From assembly GCA_023418505.1 (NCBI GenBank), contig JAEZZR010000012.1, positions 1 to 64,000 on the forward strand: a stretch of DNA of 64,000 nucleotides, in the 5' to 3' direction. This DNA is from Actinomycetes bacterium. GTDB lineage: Bacteria > Actinomycetota > Actinomycetes > Mycobacteriales > Mycobacteriaceae. The stretch's first letter is position 1. Each line of letters starts with the position of its first letter. The notes beneath the pieces were generated by a model. The model saw only the letters and a list, made by a program, of their open reading frames with translations, had not been told where the DNA came from and searched no databases. Positions 61,404 through 64,000 of the stretch are shown one piece after another. Made by a program: the position numbers and the translations under genes.

Positions 61404-62372
61404 ATGAACCCCACGAACGATAACTCCGCCAACAGCACCACCGATAGCGCTGCCAGTGGCTCTACCCCTTCCACGAATCTCGATCCCACGTCGCTGACGG
61501 TGATTGATTCTTTGCCTGCGTCAGTTTCTTCTACGCTGACGTGGGCTTTATCTGTTTTAGATTCCTCTCTCCGCGAACGCACCGACGCTGTGCTGAAACG
61601 CGCTACCGGCGATGACGGCTCCTTAACCCTGCGCGGCTACTGGCTCCTGGAGGCACTGTCTGCCGGTGCCTTTTCCCAGCGAACTCTCGGCGAGGTTTTG
61701 CGCATCGATCGCTCCGATATGGTCCGGTTGATCGATACCGTGTTGCAGGCGGGTTGGATTGCTCGCGTGCGTGATCCGCAGGATCGTCGCCGCTACCTGG
61801 TTACCATCACCGATGCTGGCCAGGAGCTCCGCCGCCGAGTACGACGCAACCTCCGCCGCGCCGAAGAAGAAGCACTAGTGGATCTCCCCGACGCCGAGTT
61901 CAACACACTCGCCCAGCGTTTCTTGAACTTAGCTCGCGACGTCTCTGCCCCCGATTCCCAGGAGACCACTCTGGATAGCCAAGAATCCCCACTTGAAGAA
62001 GTGCTTGCGGATTTGCCTAACGACGTTCCAGCTACCGTAGCCGCCGAAGCCGCAAAGCAAGAGCACAAGGTAGCCAAAGCCGAGCACAAAGCTGTGGAGG
62101 AAGTCGCGGAAGTTGCTGCTGAGGAGGCTCTCGACGAAGTTACTGCCGAACTAGCGAAACAGGAAAAAGCAGCCAAACAGAAGGTGAAGCGCGCCAAGGA
62201 TAAGAAGAAAAAGAAGAAAGCGCTGAAGAAGAAGGCTAAGGAAGCTAAGGCGGCGAAGGAAGCAGCCAAGAAAAAGTATAAGAAGGGCGAAAAGAAGAAA
62301 GATAAAAAGGGCGAGAAAAAGAACGACAAAGGCGAAAAGAAGCCCAAGGGCAAGAAGAAAAAGAAGAAGTAA
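61404..62372 (+). CDS. MarR-like winged helix protein with Lys-rich C-terminal tail
   Basis: 322 residues. After a Ser/Thr/Asn leader, residues ~45-180 form a MarR-type winged helix: LTLRGYWLLEALSAGAFSQ, then TLGEVLRIDRSDMVRLIDTV (HTH) and the wing VRDPQDRRRYLVTI. The remaining ~140 residues are acidic-then-basic, ending in long KKKK/KKDKKGEK runs. Lys tails usually bind nucleic acid or RNA, so the protein may act as an abundant chromosomal protein rather than a classic ligand-sensing repressor. TAAGCT ends 6 nt before the ATG. Convergent with the monooxygenase gene. Confidence 0.82.
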   Translation: MNPTNDNSANSTTDSAASGSTPSTNLDPTSLTVIDSLPASVSSTLTWALSVLDSSLRERTDAVLKRATGDDGSLTLRGYWLLEALSAGAFSQRTLGEVLRIDRSDMVRLIDTVLQAGWIARVRDPQDRRRYLVTITDAGQELRRRVRRNLRRAEEEALVDLPDAEFNTLAQRFLNLARDVSAPDSQETTLDSQESPLEEVLADLPNDVPATVAAEAAKQEHKVAKAEHKAVEEVAEVAAEEALDEVTAELAKQEKAAKQKVKRAKDKKKKKKALKKKAKEAKAAKEAAKKKYKKGEKKKDKKGEKKNDKGEKKPKGKKKKKK

Positions 62373-62389
62373 GCCTGAAGTAAGCCTTC

Positions 62390-62689
62390 TTAGCGCTCGA
62401 AGCGTTCTACCCGGAGCCGTAACCGGTACTTATCCCTTAAGTCGGCGATCTGCTTCATCATTGGTGATTTATGGTGAATATCGAGGGCTTCTTGATTCAC
62501 CCACTCGTCGATAAGCAGCACGGTTTCTGGTTCGGAGACGCTGTGGAAGTACTCGTAGCGGAGGTTTCCTTCTTGAGCTCTGACCTGATCCACCAAGCCA
62601 GAGCCGATCATCTCTTCCATGAAGGCCTTCGCAGAGCCATCTTTGCCGGTGTAGTAGAGGTTCATCACTAAGCTCATATAGTCCACCAT
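62390..62689 (-). CDS. Antibiotic biosynthesis monooxygenase (ABM)-family small protein
   Basis: 99 residues of the dimeric alpha/beta-barrel ABM family: MNLYYTGKDGSAKAFMEEMI, EGNLRYEYFHSVSEPETVLLIDEWVNQEALDIHHKSP. Members oxidise quinols or degrade small aromatic compounds and stress products; the substrate here is unknown. A close relative is, from memory, near clpC in C. glutamicum. Stands alone. Confidence 0.85.
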   Translation of the reverse strand: MVDYMSLVMNLYYTGKDGSAKAFMEEMIGSGLVDQVRAQEGNLRYEYFHSVSEPETVLLIDEWVNQEALDIHHKSPMMKQIADLRDKYRLRLRVERFER

Positions 62690-63498
62690 AGGATTAGAGA
62701 AGGTTCCGGCGGGTTTCCAATCTGAAGGATTCCCGTTTTTCAGCTCAGTCCTTATTTGACAATAACGAGGGTTACGCAGCCGCTGAAGCCACGAATTCCA
62801 CTGGGATAAGATAACCCAACGTGCTGCAGATTATGGTATCCGTGGAATACACTGATCAAGGTACGAACCGCGGGTATCGAGTCGAAGACATTGTGTTTCG
62901 AGCCCGGCAAAAGCGACGGCACAGTTCAACGATTCCATTGTTCCATCATGTAAGCGGCAGAATGAAGCACGTCATAATTTTGTCCTAAAACCTTGTAATA
63001 AACCGGATAGAAATAAAATCCGATCCGTTATCCGTTGGAAGGATTTCCGGTAGCCAACGGCAATGAGAAATATCAGCTAACCGTGTGCACAGATCATCGG
63101 CGATGACGCTGCGTTCGAGCATGCCTATCAGTGAATCACAGGTATATTAGTCAATCACCGAAGGGAGCTTGAAGACGTTACCATCATTGATCAAGTGGAA
63201 TTGAAAGGCGATATTCCACAAGTGATTCGGAAGGCTGGCCACCACATTAGGGGTGATAGCGCTCGCCTCGATACATAGTATGCACCGGATATGACATGCA
63301 AGTTCTTCCTTCTTCCCGCCAAAGTCACTGAACTACCTTAAGGTTAATCGCCATCGCCTGACCATATGCTAGTCAGGCATGGCCCTTGAAATCATGAGAG
63401 GATGAGTACCCACTTAGAAACCCTAATCAATACAAGCCACAAACACACATTTTATACTCTAAGGCGACTAAAGCCAATAAGAGATACCTATTATTAAG
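62690..63498. other. Decayed intergenic region, no intact gene
   Basis: About 810 bp with short broken frames only. Between ~62840 and 62960 a frame gives GTNRGYRVEDIVFRARQKRR, and near 63170-63280 ELEDVTIIDQVELKGDI and PQVIRKAGHHIRGDSAR, interrupted by stops. These look like a degraded coding relic I cannot assign. No tRNA, CRISPR or clear terminator seen. Confidence 0.55.
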
Positions 63499-63933
63499 CT
63501 ACAGTTTCCGATAATGCAGCACATGAATAATTATAGAGAACAGAGTAATATACGAATATACTGTCATCAACCCGAATAGCAATATTAGCATTTCCCTAAC
63601 ATGCCGAGTGCGCGCAATCTCCTGATTGACAAAAATTAAGTACAAAACACCAACAACAACAATCACGAACAATAGGACATATAGTGCGGCAACAATCCGG
63701 GTCAATTCATAAGTCATAGAACTTGTAAGTTTACTACAAAAACTAGGAAGTGCTAAACAGATTAGAATTACATAGTAAGGAATAGAGACAAGGATGAGCA
63801 TTGACGACATATTGGGATCACCATAAACGAAAACGAGCGGACTAAAAAATGCGATAAGAGCCCCCGGTATGGCAGCAAGTATAAATAAATTCTTTAACAA
63901 GCTATCATTAGCGGGAACATTGAAGCATTTCAT
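63499..63933 (-). CDS. Small membrane protein, unknown
   Basis: 144 residues, four hydrophobic helices (NLFILAAIPGALIAFFSPLV, LILVSIPYYVILICLALPSF, VAALYVLLFVIVVVGVLYLI and LILLFGLMTVYSYITLFSII). No family recognised. Codon use is strikingly AT-rich compared with the rest of the window, so it probably belongs to a foreign segment continuing beyond the right edge. ATG start is weak (no obvious ribosome site). Confidence 0.62.
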   Translation of the reverse strand: MKCFNVPANDSLLKNLFILAAIPGALIAFFSPLVFVYGDPNMSSMLILVSIPYYVILICLALPSFCSKLTSSMTYELTRIVAALYVLLFVIVVVGVLYLIFVNQEIARTRHVREMLILLFGLMTVYSYITLFSIIIHVLHYRKL

Positions 63934-64000
63934 CCCAAAAGTCTTTTGTTTCTGCAGCAGATATATAGGGAATAACTTAAAAGAGCTATAATCGGCGCCA

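Overview
The window is a piece of an actinobacterial chromosome of moderately high GC, and most probably comes from a Corynebacterium (Mycobacteriales). The evidence is the gene order carD, lpqE-like lipoprotein, radA, single-pass membrane protein, beta-carbonic anhydrase, mutY, lipase, clpC, lysS, panD/panC, folB-folK, folP, folE, ftsH, hpt, tilS, D,D-carboxypeptidase, ppa. From recalled knowledge this follows the M. tuberculosis Rv3579c-Rv3628 order. Many genes also look leaderless (a -10 hexamer 6-8 nt before the start codon), and there are candidate Zur, GlxR/CRP and ClgR sites. The fadD and paired fadE genes suggest a lipid-using, possibly lipophilic lineage. I do not name a species.

Layout. 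1-785: 3' part of a gene whose visible N-terminus resembles the C-helix of the cAMP regulator GlxR, joined to a membrane helix and an extracytoplasmic domain. 812-5169: thiamine genes (thiO-thiS-thiG-thiF leftward, thiE divergent). 5.2-14.9 kb: purD, a HIT hydrolase, a class 2 lipase, a thioesterase-like protein, a secreted protein, tRNA-Thr(UGU), a ThrE exporter, a Lys-rich histone-like protein with a lipoprotein, a flavin reductase and a LacI-type regulator. 15.0-17.8 kb: a zinc ABC importer behind a Zur-like box. 17.7-28.5 kb: rlmB-like gene, cysS, mgtE, carD, lpqE-like gene, radA, carbonic anhydrase, mutY, secretory lipase and a small DUF4236 gene. 28.6-31.2 kb: clpC.

31.5-42.5 kb separates clpC from lysS and looks like an inserted accessory segment. 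It starts with lipid genes (fadD, an orphan HicB-like protein, two acyl-CoA dehydrogenases). It then becomes visibly AT-richer: a tight three-gene operon with a broken ThDP enzyme, a rifampin-phosphotransferase-type swivelling phosphotransferase and an MFS exporter, then a decayed IS3-type element and a small membrane protein.

42.6-62.7 kb returns to housekeeping genes: lysS, a PfkB sugar kinase, a PhoX-type phosphatase, pantothenate genes, a folate operon with a FolB-FolK fusion, ftsH, hpt, tilS, a peptidoglycan carboxypeptidase, pyrophosphatase, a rhodanese and a MarR-like protein with a long lysine tail. 62.7-64.0 kb is AT-rich and mostly decayed, with one small membrane protein.

Most striking points: the GlxR-like/membrane chimera at the left edge; the phosphotransferase/exporter operon at 37-41 kb; two separate Lys-rich-tailed putative DNA-binding proteins; a shared bidirectional -10 element between the carbonic anhydrase gene and mutY; and the absence of disA and ispD/ispF from their usual positions.
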